64,000 nt of DNA from positions 591,001-655,000 of the forward strand of contig NW_018344272.1 in NCBI RefSeq assembly GCF_002099425.1. The letters run 5' to 3'. This stretch comes from Phascolarctos cinereus. Taxonomy: Eukaryota > Chordata > Mammalia > Diprotodontia > Phascolarctidae. The position numbers and the translations under genes were made by a program. The notes under the pieces are model-generated. The model was not told where the DNA came from, searched no databases, and saw nothing but the letters and a program-made list of their open reading frames with translations. Shown here in pieces: positions 1 through 11,125 of this stretch; positions within the stretch are counted from its first letter, which is position 1; the number at the start of each line of letters is the position of its first letter.

Positions 1-1276
1 TCAAAAATTAATTGGAAACTAAATAATCTAATCCTAAAGAATGAGTTGGCCAAAGAACAAATCACAGAAACAATCAATAACTTCATCCAAGAGAATGGCA
101 ATAATGAGACAACATACCAAAACTTATGGAATGTAGTGAAAGTGGTTCTTAGGTTTTATATCTCTAAATGCTGACATGACTAAAATAGAGAAAGAAGAGA
201 TTAATGAATTGGGCATGCAACTAAAAAAGAGAAAAAGAACAAATTAAAAATCCCCAATTAAATACCATTAGAAATTAGAAATTCTGAAAAATGAGGGAGA
301 GATTAATGAAATTGAAATTAAGAAAACTATTGAGCTAATAATAAAATTAAAATCTGGTTTTATAAAAAAAAAACAATAAAATAGATAAACCTTTGGTTAA
401 TTCAATTTAAAAAGAAAGAAAAAAGAAAATCCCAAATAACCAGCATAAAAAAATGAAAAGAGTGAATTCACCACCAATTAAGAAGAAATTAAAACAATAA
501 TTAGGAGCTATTTTTCCCAACTGTATGCCAATAAATTTGACAATCAGTGAAATATTTACAAAAATATAAATTGCCCAGATTAATGAAAGAAGAAGTAAAA
601 TACTTAACCCCATTTCAGAAAAATAAATTGAACAAGCCATCAACAAACTCCCTAAGAAAAAATCCCCAGGGCCAGATGTATTTACAAGTGAATTCTACCA
701 AACATTTAAAGAACAACTAATTCTAATACTACATAAACTATTTGGGAAAACAGGTGAAAAAGGAATCCTATCAAATTCTTTTTGTGATACAAATATGGTG
801 CTAATAGCTAAATCAGGAAGAGCCAAAACAGAGAAAGAAAACTATAGACCAATTTCCCTAATGAACATAAATGCAAAAATTCTAAATAAAATATGACTTT
901 GATAGACTTAGCTCTGCTTAGCAATGCAAGGACCTAAGACAACTACAAAACACTTATGATGGCAAAAGCTATCCACATTCAGAGGAAGAACTGTGCAATC
1001 TGAATGCAGATGGAAACATATTATTTGTTCTCCTTTTTTTTGTTGTTTTGTTTTGATTCTTCTTTCTCATGTGGTTCCTCCCATTGGTTCTAAGTCTTCT
1101 TTACATATAATGTGAAAATATCCCTAATATGAACATATAAGTAGAGCCTATATCAGATTGCACAGTGTCTGGGGGAGTGGGGAGGAGAAAGAGCAGGAGA
1201 AAATTTGAAACTCAAAGTCTTATGGAAGTGAATGTTGAAAACTGAAAATTAATAAATAGTTTAATTAAAAAATGTT
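1..1276 (+). mobile_element. L1 LINE fragment: ORF2 reverse-transcriptase part joined to L1 3' UTR
   Basis: Positions 1 to about 892 read, with frameshifts and stops, as the linker and early reverse-transcriptase part of L1 ORF2. Recognisable pieces are TTYQNLWN, KSPGPD followed by FTSEFYQ, and [16 protein letters not shown], in the order seen in mammalian L1 ORF2. Right after the last motif the sequence jumps to L1 3' UTR (about 893-1276), which ends in the family's terminal motif (aactcaaa, then gaatgttgaaaac and an AATAAATA-rich tail). The YADD catalytic region and the rest of ORF2 are missing. The 5' end lies outside the window. The copy is inactive. Confidence 0.85.
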
Positions 1277-1283
1277 TAAAGTC

Positions 1284-1375
1284 AAAGAAGAAGAAGAAGA
1301 AGAAGAAGAAGAAGAAGAAGAAGAGAAGAAGAAGAAGAAGAAGAAGAAGAAGAAGAAGAAGAAGAAGAGAAGAAT
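1284..1375 (+). repeat. (GAA)n microsatellite
   Basis: About 92 bp of nearly pure GAA triplets with two short interruptions (GA instead of GAA). It starts right at the 3' tail of the L1 and probably grew from its A-rich tail. Open frames on either strand here are only low-complexity translations. Confidence 0.97.
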
Positions 1376-1544
1376 AGGCGATGAGGGAATGCGATGAGTG
1401 TAAGAGGGAGCGCATTCAAAGTATGGATGACAGATCATACAAAGACAGAGAGAAGAGATAGAACATAATGTATGAGGAAGAACAAGAAGGTCAATTTTTC
1501 TGGATTTTGTATTTTGTAATATTTGTATATAATGCATATATATT

Positions 1545-1610
1545 CATATATGTATATGTGTCTGCATATATATATACATATATACACATATATACATATA
1601 TGTATATATG

Positions 1611-1658
<48 letters not shown>
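1545..1658. repeat. AT/ACAT-rich tract followed by (GA)23
   Basis: Alternating TA with CA and TATG blocks runs to about 1610, followed by uninterrupted GA dinucleotides at 1612-1658. Confidence 0.95.
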
Positions 1659-1664
<6 letters not shown>

Positions 1665-1683
1665 TTATATGTAAATGTTTTTC

Positions 1684-1740
1684 TCAGGAAAACCCCAAAT
1701 GGGGTTACAAAGGATAAGACATGACTGAAATAACAAAATA
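1684..1740 (+). mobile_element. Tail of a Mar1-like CORE-SINE
   Basis: The stretch contains aaccccaaatggggtta and gacatgactgaaa. These match the 3' ends of the fuller Mar1-like copies at 20611, 24075 and 39124. Only the tail survives. Confidence 0.45.
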
Positions 1741-1789
1741 GCTAAATATATGTATGTAAAATATGTACATGTTATGTATGTAAAAGCTT

Positions 1790-2050
1790 AAGAAAGTAGG
1801 TTGGACACAGGTTAAAAAAGGCTTTAAATGCCTCATATTTGATTCTAGAGGTGAGAAGGAGCCTCTGGAGTTGAAATTGTCAGAACTAGGCTTTAGGACC
1901 ATCATTTTGGTAGCTGAGTGGAGGATGGACTGAAGAAGGGAGACCAGTTAAAAGGTTATTTCAGCAGTTCAAATGAGAAATAATGAGGACCTGATCTGTT
2001 TTGTTGCTCTGTGTGAAAAGAAGGTGACAGGTGTCAACTATGTTATAAAG
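1790..2050 (-). mobile_element. L2 LINE fragment
   Basis: On the minus strand this reads like the L2 ORF2 C-terminal/3' region. On the plus strand it shows the usual order: a ggctttaaatgcc block, a ttgattctagaggt block, ctgagtggaggatggactg, and then the 'agaccagttaaaaggttattt' type block. The same order recurs in the L2 copies at 18.5 and 21.2 kb. It is old and diverged. Confidence 0.55.
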
Positions 2051-3585
2051 GTCTAACCCATAGGCATGCCTCATGTATGAACTACACAGAAAATTTCAAT
2101 TTGTTCTAATAAGCAGTTGTATAAAACAACTCTTAACATACAGATTAAACTTATATCAATTCTGTTAAACAAAATAATTGGCAATAAAAGACATCTATTT
2201 ATATGATGCTTCCATAAATCTGATGAAATTATTATACTTAAATTTAATAATTTCTTAAATTAATAATTACATTTGAATAATAAATTTTAAAGGCTTATAT
2301 CTAAAATGTAGTCAAAAGTTTAGTTGGAAAGTTAAAAAAGAAAAAAATTGTTTGCTTTTTAATTGAACAGTCCAAATAACAAGCATACCTCTAAGCACAA
2401 AATTAAATCTTGCTGGCTAGGAGTAATCCATTGAAAGTGGTCTCAGATGAAAAATTATTCTGGCTCTACCACTGACTTACTTTGGGGTATAGCCTCATCT
2501 GTTCAATCTCTAAAATGGGTATGGTGCTAAATTAAAATCTTTGGATAAGTAGGGGGAAAGAAATTAATTAGAATGCCAATTTTGTTTTCTCAAGCTATAA
2601 GCCTATGGCTTCATTTTTCAGTCTGACCTTTCAGACTATCTTGCTGCCTCTATCTTAAAGCCAAGTTGATGTCAGCAGGATCCTCCAGTACATTTAACCA
2701 AAACATTATTCAGTCTAACTGCCAGAGAGAACAATGGCACAGAATTGACATTGCTGGTTAAAGCATCCGAGAACCTAATAAAAATTATTATAAAGCACTT
2801 TATAAGCAAAGAGCTCGATAAATGCTTAACAATATTTCTGCTAATGGCTCTCCTCTCCTAGTATTCCACTGCAATCATTCTATTCCTTTCATGTATCTCT
2901 AATACATTTTAGTTTCTCCTACTTTCCCTCAGACATTATTCAGTCAGAACCATTTGGCAGGCAGCCATACACTACCTGTAACAAAGAGTGGTAATTTTAC
3001 TTAAGTTGTGTATCTTAAAGATAGAATTGTCATTTCTATGCTACATGAGTGGATTTGCAAGGCTTACCAGGATAAGTTTCTTAATAGATACATTTATTTT
3101 CATAACATGAGCAGAGGAGACAACTAAATCTATGGGTATAACTACCTAACGTCTATAATAGCAAAGTATATTCAAAATGGTATGCTATTTACTTTACATT
3201 TAACGAATTTTTGATGAACTCATTTATGCCTCATTGATTCTCCTTCTGTGCTTTATTTTCCACTATTAAAGGGCAAGGGTGTATCCTTTGTAGGGAAGTG
3301 AAATGCAAAAACTAATTTACAATGTCAAAGTATACTTGAAAGTACAAATGAAGGTCAGATGATGGAAGATTTTCTTTGGTCCTAATTCCCTGCATCACAT
3401 AAAAGCATCCACCTTCTTAGACTTCCCTGATAATAAGTATTCAAGACAATAGATGACTCATTGTTACCAGCCTCTGCTATTTCAGACTCTTCTGATAGAG
3501 TACTTCAACATTTTATAGTATATAAAAAGCTCTTAGAAAGCAACAGCATAAGTATTTCTCGAGCTTTACACATAATAGAGTAAGC
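2051..3585. other. AT-rich DNA without recognised gene
   Basis: No convincing coding frame was found. A weak MIR/L2 3'-end remnant (taaagcactttataagc, then aaatgcttaac) lies near 2788-2845. The rest is unassigned. Confidence 0.5.
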
Positions 3586-3589
3586 AAGA

Positions 3590-3725
3590 GGCAATAGCGG
3601 TAGTTAGCTGGCTAAGTGGATGGGGTTGTGGGCCTGGAGTCAGTAAGTTCAAATTTGAAGTTCAGATATGACCTCAAACAAGTACTAGTTGTGTAACCCT
3701 GGGCAAGTAACTTAACCTGTGTGTG
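3590..3725 (+). mobile_element. tRNA-derived SINE, diverged
   Basis: A head (gctggctaagtggat) leads to gcctggagtca, ttcaaatttga and a B-box-like region, then a body with gtgtaaccctgggcaagtaa. The layout matches the other tRNA-headed SINEs here, but the copy is eroded and its 3' end is unclear. Confidence 0.6.
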
Positions 3726-4951
3726 ATAGTTGGCTGACAGTTGACCAGGGTGCCTGGATCCTCTGATGGGTGTGAGTGCTGGGATGGAGTTGGTAGAGGA
3801 CTGTTGGTCTGGGAGGTGCTAGCAGGGTTCCTATGTCTAGTGGTAGCAGTTGTGACTGGTACTAATGAGAAAGGTAGGCCCCATCTCCCCTCAACAGATG
3901 AAAATAGATGATGTCTAAGTAAAGATAAGGGGTAAGGACAGTTACTTGCATCAAAATATAGAATGCAAACTTCTTTTCTCTTTATTTTAATATCTTGTCT
4001 AATGATTCTCAACTTACTTCACAATTTATGAGACCATGTAGATTTTTTTATGTGAGCATCTAGTTTCCAAGTACATAGTCATGTGGCCTAAGCCTGTATC
4101 CAATCTAGGATTCACATTTATGAATTATCTCTGGGGCATAAGAGTTAAAGACAAAGGAATCTTTTAAGGCATTTTTTACATGTTCTGTTCTTATGAGAAA
4201 TTCACTCTTATCTCTACACTGAGTAAGTTAGTTTTGAACTAGTTTAAATTCAGAATCTAGAGAAATAAGCTGGGTAAAGTGATACTGATACATCTTAAAA
4301 AAAACATTCAGTTTTATCCTTCTGCTTTTTTTTCAAAAAGGAAGCCCAGAAGCTTCCACTTTCTCACCTCCCTCTTTTCCTCCCAACTCATAGATGAAAA
4401 TATTTCTATAATTGTAGCAATACTCTCAGCCACTACTGTGGTAGAACACAGTACAAGAAGTTGGGAAAATAATTTTTAAATGTGTTATACAGGACTGCAC
4501 AGCAAGGTCTTAGTTATTTGACCGTGTACAATCTGCTCTAACTAGTGCCAACTATGTGAATGCTTGGGGAGACTTTCCAAGAATGTGCAGCTATTTATGA
4601 CTATTTTCTTTTTGCTTCCTATATGGACAAAGCTATTTAGTTGGCTGCTGAGCCAAACTATGTGTGCTTCAACAGATGAACTTGAGCTCTCTCTCTTTCT
4701 GCCCCTGGTTTTGAGTGAGGAGGAAGAGGAAATTCTGTCATCCTTCAAAGTGGAGGAAAACTTCACCAACCTCTATGGCACTTCTGGTTCTCTCTCTGTT
4801 GTATTCTTTCCTAATCCTAGATGGAGTATTGGAAATAGAACAACCTTGTGAATTTCAGAAGTCAGAAGAACCACCAGGTCCATTAATGGGAATCCATCAC
4901 ACAAACTGCTATAGCTGTCACAGCTGAGCCAGGTGAGGTATCAGTGCAGTC
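3726..4951. other. Unassigned DNA with short open frames
   Basis: No repeat family was recognised. Overlapping open frames of 66-112 codons occur on both strands (3674-4012 minus, 4564-4851 plus), but none shows a known domain or recognisable composition. An L1/HAL1 tail interrupts this DNA at 4967, so before that insertion it was continuous with the sequence from 5359. Confidence 0.4.
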
Positions 4952-5358
4952 TGAAGCAATCTATGGGGTTTTTAAAATTTTTTTAATATATTTATTTTTA
5001 GTTTTCAACATTTAGTTCCACAAGTTTTTGAGTTCCAAATTTTCACCCCATGTCACCCCTCCCCCCACCCCCAGATGGCATGCATTCTGAATATCCCTTC
5101 CCCTAGTCTATCCTCTCTTCTGTCTCTCCCCCCTTCTCTTGTCCCCTTCCCCTTCTATTTTCCTGTAGGGCAGGATAGACTTCTGTACCACATTTCCTGT
5201 ATTTCTTATTTCCCAGTAGCATGTGAAAACATTTTTTTAAAACATATGTTTTTAAAACTTTAGGCTTCAAATTTTCTCTCTTCCTCCCTCCCCACCCACC
5301 CTCATTGAAAAGGTAAGCAACTCAATATAGGTTGTACATGTTGTGAAGCAATCTATGG
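4952..5358 (-). mobile_element. HAL1/L1 3'-end insertion with perfect 15-bp target-site duplication
   Basis: The direct repeat tgaagcaatctatgg lies at 4952-4966 and 5344-5358 without mismatch and frames a minus-strand insertion at 4967-5343. Read on the minus strand, the insertion holds two successive L1-type terminal modules. The outer one contains atcctgccctacaggaaaat, attcagaatgcatgccatct and the aactcaaaaacttgtgg-type terminus. The same two-module order occurs at about 52545-52905. The copy is 5'-truncated and has no coding capacity. The clean duplication suggests a relatively recent insertion. Confidence 0.88.
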
Positions 5359-6172
5359 CCCAACCTAGCAGCAAATCAATGTGGCTGCCATCACATTGTA
5401 TTCTGCAAGCAAAGGGATGACTTGCCCATCAACTATCCTGCTTTTAGAAATGGACATGGTGAGCAAAATGTTTGTAATAGCTAAGACTGAGCCCACTCCC
5501 TGGACCAAGATGGTAGCGGGAAGAGCATGGCCTTGTTCAGGGGACGTGTGTCAATTCTATTCTTGTAATATCTTCTCAGTAAATATCAATACATCAAAAT
5601 TAGTTGATGTTAATTGTTTATCAATGATATCAAAGAGATGGCAACTAGTTAAATGATACTAGCAAGATACTGTCTTTGGCAAATTATGTTGGGGCAAGAA
5701 TCAGTGTTGATTCATATTGCAAGGGTAGGTACACACTGGAACAGGAACTCAAGCAATAGCATTAGAAGAACCCCACAGCCTCTTAGGAGATATCCCTAAA
5801 ACCTTAAAGGAAGATAGAACAGCAGCCTGGCTCTGGGAATCAAATCTGCTGGTGCAAGTGTGGGTTGGGAGAATAAGTTCAGAGTTTCACTAGAAATGTG
5901 TGTTAAATAAAAAAATAAAAAGTTCAGGTACTAGGTTCCCATTCACTTCTTCCAGCTTCCAGCCTTAAAGGACATAACCCTTCGAGTTGACCTTGTATAA
6001 ATATGTAGAGTAGATGTTTCCTCAGAGGCCCCATTTGCTAATAGACAAATGATTCCTGAAAAGACAGATAATAGGTTTGGTTCCTTGATAAATCTCAATT
6101 TGGACATTTAAGTGTTCACCTCTAAGTAGCCCCCAAAGATTCTATCCACTGAGGGACACTCAGTTCCTTCGA
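5359..6172. other. Unassigned DNA
   Basis: No repeat family was recognised. A 91-codon open frame (5381-5656, plus) has no recognisable domain and is most likely a chance frame or a decayed remnant. Confidence 0.4.
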
Positions 6173-6367
6173 GATTAGAGTTGCCTGGCATCTAGGTGGA
6201 GCAGTGGCTGGAGCTCCAGACTTGGAGTCAGGAGGACCTGAGTTCAAATCCAGCCTCAGACACATAACACTTACTAGCTGTGTGACCTTGGGCAAGTCAC
6301 TCAACCCCATTGCCTAGCAAAATACAAAAAATAAAAAATAAAAAAAAAAAGATTAGAGTTGCCTGGC
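6173..6367 (+). mobile_element. WSINE1-type tRNA-derived SINE with perfect 17-bp target-site duplication
   Basis: The SINE body is 6190-6350: ctaggtggagcagtgg head, gagtcaggaggacctgag, the B-box region ttcaaatccagcctcagac, tgtgtgaccttgggcaagtc, and an A-rich tail. The direct repeat gattagagttgcctggc is exact at 6173-6189 and 6351-6367. Such SINEs are transcribed by RNA polymerase III and, with this type of A-tail, are mobilised by L1. The exact duplication and limited divergence mark one of the younger insertions here. Confidence 0.93.
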
Positions 6368-7449
6368 TCTTTAGCAAACAGTATCCTTGATGTTGATGAT
6401 TATTACCCTCTCTCTTGAAACCTGAGTAGCTGATCAAAACCTGAATCTCTTGGAACATCTCCTGCTATTCAGTACCACACAAAAACTCCTGGAATGCAGG
6501 ACATGTGGACAAATTCATATCTTCTAAGAAATGAAAGTGAACTCCATGTGGGTTTTGCATTTTCCTCTTAAACTATATAATCTTGTTACTTATATCATGA
6601 TTAAATACTTTAATATAATAACAAACATATGAAAATCATAGTTTACTCAGCTTCTAATGGATTATACTAATGGATTAATGATCAGGCAACTATCTAAGTA
6701 TTTTCATTACTCACTAATAGATCTATTTCATGCTACCTCTCTGACTTTGGACAGAATAGTATGAATTCTGTTGACTTTTTCCATTTTTTAGGGTCTATAA
6801 GAGTACTCTAAGATTTCCTCTATCCATTTACCATATCATTTATTGCTGTATTCATTAATAGTTTCTTAAATCCACAATCTTTTATGGGTAAGAAAGACCT
6901 CCATGTCTTATATTAATTCCCTTGTGTCCCTTGCCATATCTTCTAATCTTACAACATCTCTTAAGAGAAATTATTGGGACTCATCTTTATAATTTTATAA
7001 TGATAGAACTATTTTTAAGGAAGATTTGTTAAATACAAGTATGTTTCTATTAATCTATAATTGCATGCATTTGAGCATTCCCTCTGACAGTAAAGATTTC
7101 AATATATCCATGCTTTCTCATCTTATCTGACTCCTATCCATTCACTCCCTTAAATTCTCTAAAGAAGATCCACTATATATGCTAAGTGGCCTTCCTCTAG
7201 GTATCTGGATGTTATACAAGAATCAATGTGACTGAAAGTCGCCCATAAGTTGTCCTTTGTTGTTACTACATAACGAATCTTTTATGACCACACATGTCTT
7301 TTATTTTTATGCAATTTTATGTGCAAAGTTCTTCAGAATAGTGGTCCACTCATACCTGCCATGTGTCTCACTATTATCTTTTAGGTGGCCAACAGTTTTG
7401 ATTCTTCAAATATTCCATGATTCACAATATTACAGAATAACTAGAAGAA
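6368..7449. other. Unassigned AT-rich DNA
   Basis: No gene or repeat family was recognised. The longest frame (7257-7499, plus, 80 codons) is not distinctive. Confidence 0.4.
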
Positions 7450-7690
7450 TCATGTGGTATAGTGGACGGAGAACTGTTCTCAAAACTAAAAAGATCTAGG
7501 TCCAAGTTCCACATCTAACATATGCTGGCTATGTCCACAGGCAAGTCTCTTACCCTCTTAGTGCTCTGAGGGATTCTGTATGACTCTAAGTTGCAGGGGG
7601 AAAAAACATCGACCTGCACTGATAGAGAAAATTTTCTCATCCAAGGAATTCTCAACACCAATGAAACCATAAGTCCAAAACCTATCTTTT
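7450..7690 (+). mobile_element. tRNA-derived MIR/CORE-type SINE
   Basis: A gtggtatagtggac head is followed by a degraded B box (ggtccaagttcc), ctggctatgtccacaggcaag, and then a 3' region with actctaagttgcagg, gacctgcactgatagag and accaatgaaaccataagtcc. I know this 3' region as a common mammalian/marsupial SINE ending. Diverged. Confidence 0.6.
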
Positions 7691-7864
7691 ATAGGAAGAA
7701 TACTGGTGTTTTAGAAAGTATTTTTTGTTGTTCTAGGGAGAAGATACTGGTGTAATTAAGTGATTCTACACAATTTTCTAAATACAATCTAGCATGATCT
7801 CTTACTGCTATTCAATTCTGGATCCAGCTCATCATTGATCAGCAATGTCTTTCTGTGTCTAATA

Positions 7865-9480
7865 CTTTTTGTTGTTGTTCAGTTGTTCAGTCACATCTGA
7901 CCCCGTGTCCCCCATGTACCATGGTATGCCAGGCCCTTCTATCTTGGACCATCTCTTCAAGTCTATCTGACCTCATGTTCATGGCTTTCATGACACTATC
8001 TATCCATCCCATCTTTTGCCATGCATTTCTCCTTTTGCCTTTAATCTTTCCCAATATCAGGGTCTTTTCCTAGGAGTCCTGTTTTCTCATTATGTAGTCA
8101 CAGTATTTAAGCTTCAGCTTCAGTATTTGTTCTTCAAATGAATAGTCTGAATTAACTTCTTTAACTACTGGCTGATTTGATTTCCTTGCTGTCCAAAGGA
8201 CTCTCAAAAGTTTTCTGCAGCACTACAATTAGAAAGTAACGAGTCTGCAGTGTTCAGCTTCCCTTCTAGTCTAACTCTCACAGCCATACATCACTACTGG
8301 AAAAACTTTACAGACTTTGACCATACAGACATTTGTCAGAAAGGTGATGTTTCTGCTTTTTACTATGTTGTCCAGATTTGCCATAATTTTCTTCCCAAGG
8401 AGCAAGCATCTTTTAATTTCATGAGTGCAGTCATTATCTGCAGTGATTTTTGAGCCCAAAAATACAAAATCTGAAATTGTTCCTATTTCTTCTCCCTCTA
8501 TTTTCCAGAAAGTGTTGGGACAGTGTTGGGATTTTAGTATTGTTATTTTTTTTTTTATTTTAAGCTTTAAGCCAGCTTTTGTACTCTTCCTATTTCACCC
8601 TCATCAAAAGGCTCCTTAATTCTTCACTTTCTGTCATCAGAATGGAATCATCCGCGTTACTGAAATCATTGCTATTCCTCCCAGCAACGTTAATTCTGGC
8701 TTTTGATTCATCTAGTCTGGTATTTTGCATGATGTACTCTGTAAATAAGTTAAATAAATAACATGACAACATACAGCTTTGTCATACTCCTTTCCCAATC
8801 TTAAACCCAAGCATTTGTTCCATATTTGGTTCTAAGTGTTGCTTCTTCACCCACACACAGGTTCCTCAGAAGACACTCCCATCTCCTCAAAGACTTGCCA
8901 CATTTTGTTGTGATCCACACAGTCAAAGGTTTTAGCATAGCCAATGAAGCAAAAGCAGATTTGTTTAACTCCTTTGTTTTTTCCATGCTCCAGTGAATGT
9001 TGGCATTTGGTCTCTAGCTACTCTGCCTCCTCAAAAACCAGCTTGCTCTTGTGGTCATTCTAGGTGCACTTATTGCTGAAGCCGTTTGCAGAATCTTAAG
9101 CATAACCTCACTGCCATGTGAAATGAGAAAAATTGTTCAGTAATTTGAACATTCTTTGGTATTTCCTTTCTGTAGATCTGGAACATAAACTAATCTTTTC
9201 CAATTCAGTGGCCATTGTTGAGTTTTCCAAATTTACTGGCATATTGACTGCAGCATTTTAATAGCATCATCTTTTAGGATTTTAAATAGCTCATCTGAAA
9301 TCCTGTCACCTCAGCTAGCCTTGTTGTTAGCAACGTTTCCTGAGGCCCACTTGACTTTATTATCTAAGATGCCTAATTCTAGATCTGTAAACCACAACAA
9401 TGTAGTTATTGATCTTTCTTGTATAGTTTCTCTCTAGTCTAATAAATAGTAAGCACTTAGTAAAAGCTCTATCTATCTAT
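7865..9480 (-). mobile_element. RTE/BovB-type LINE, 5'-truncated
   Basis: The minus strand encodes broken pieces of an RTE-clade ORF. From C- to N-terminal these are GSKITADNDCTHEIKR with VFPVVMYGCES (8271-8459), LFTEYIMQNTRLDESKA with AGRNSNDFSNADD (8590-8772), and a segment containing CLLRNLCVGEEATLRT (8801-8986). These match the order of the BovB reverse transcriptase and its C-terminal part. The catalytic YADD box reads NADD. The pieces lie in different frames. The 3' end (near 7867) finishes in tgactgaacaactgaacaac, which resembles the Mar1 SINE tails in this window. Non-functional. Confidence 0.9.
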
Positions 9481-10964
9481 GTGTCTATCTTTCTAAGATA
9501 TGGACTGATGAACCTGAACCCTGGATTGTCTATCCAACTTCACAGCCAAGTTTGGCCAATGGCTATTTTTTATCTGGTTGTTGTTCCTGTTGTTTTCTGT
9601 CTGGATTAGTTAGATTGCTGAATTTCTTTAAGTGATCATGAATTTCATTTGAGAAACTCTGTATTATGCCAGGACTTGATGCAATGCCATTTGCACATAG
9701 GGATATCTGGAGGACCTCCCCATTTATAAGTCCATCTTCTTTGATTTTACCTTTCACTAAATATCTTCTGTGAAATTTGCAAGCACCGCAACTCCTTATT
9801 TTTGTTATTTTTATTCATGCATACCTATGAACAAAGTTATCTCTATTGTTCCATCTTTTGGAGAATCATGCATGCATTTAATATATTCATGGAAGATACT
9901 CTGTTGGAAGAGAATATTTAAAGGTGAATTTTGCTTTTCTGAATCAAATGAACTTTTTAAAATAATTCAGAAATAATAAGTATACTTCTTTTTCTGAAAC
10001 TTGCAATTAGTTGTAAGATTAAAAAAGGTGTGGTGTGGTGTGAAATATTCAAAAGGATGTCTTGAATTTTCAAAAGCTTCTCTGATCACTTTTTATACCT
10101 TCATCAAGAACAACCTCAATATCTATGTGGATTCTTGTCACAAAGGGAAGAAATCGAATATACAGTTTTCTCATAAAGAAGAGAACAAAATTATCTGTGG
10201 TTATTGAGTTGATGAAAAATAAAAGAGCTAAATCAAGGAAAGCCACTTTTGGCAATGGTAATAATGGCATAGGACACTCTCATTGCTCCTTTGATTGTGA
10301 TATGGTCTGTTTTGTTCATAGGTAGAATGTCAGGGTTCTAGAAAGACAACACTTCTTCCAAAAATCTCCCAGGCTTGATGACCCCTAAATTTTCACCTTG
10401 GAAACTAGATTCATTTAGCTGCCCTTATTCAAATATGGCCCCTCCTTTGGCCCCACAAAAAAACCTTAACTCCCATGGTTTCAGATCTTTCCTATAAAAC
10501 AGATTTTGATAATAAAGAGGTCATGAGCATTTTTCTCAAAGATAATCTGCAAAAAGAGAAGAGGAAAAATACATGCTTCTGAGCAGAACTGGGAAACTGG
10601 GAGCTCAATCAAACTTAGACCATTTACTCTTTCCTGAGGGCTACAGATGGAAATTCTAGTTTGAAGACACACATTCCATCATCTATCTTTACTCATATTA
10701 AGAAATGCCTTTGTTTCAATGTTTATGAATGCTGTGATCTCCATCCACGTGTAGTTATGCTTGTCTTAGGGAAGAAGTGCCTATAGAATTGGGACCATAC
10801 ATTCCTCTGTCTTGTATGATGTCTTGATTGAGAAGTTCCCCAAAATCATCAGCACAGAGTATAAAGAGACTTGCAGGCAACTAAGATATCAGAATAAATG
10901 TTTAGTATAGAAGCCTTCTTGATAACCATGTACTAGGTAACAAAATTAGAGCTGGAGGTTACCT
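9481..10964. other. Unassigned DNA, possibly including more RTE sequence at the left
   Basis: 9481-9760 might continue the RTE element: a 64-codon minus-strand frame at 9563-9757 is of similar texture, but I could not match it. Beyond that, 9770-10964 holds several 60-68-codon frames on both strands with no recognisable product. Confidence 0.35.
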
Positions 10965-11125
10965 TAAAGTATGTCTAGTTCAATCTTCTCTTTTTATAGC
11001 TGAATGAATTTAAGTCTATGCAGGTTAAATGATTTACCCAAGGTCATATAAACCTTGGAATAGAAGCACTTGGAATCAAACCTAAGTCTTTTGAGCCCAA
11101 ATCTTGCATTCTTTCCTAATGATAA
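10965..11125 (-). mobile_element. MIR/CORE-SINE fragment
   Basis: The reverse-complement MIR order is seen: tctttttatagctgaatg, gatttacccaaggtcata, then aatcaaacctaagtcttt. Ancient and diverged. Confidence 0.55.

Noticed and set aside
1212-1537. Minus-strand open frames of 67 and 90 codons
   Set aside because: They translate the GAA microsatellite into poly-Leu, poly-Phe and poly-Ser.
5381-5656. 91-codon frame with a CCAAGATGG motif nearby (about 5502)
   Set aside because: The motif resembles the L1 5' YY1 site, but the surrounding text does not match the L1 5' UTR seen at 63475, and the frame has no domain.
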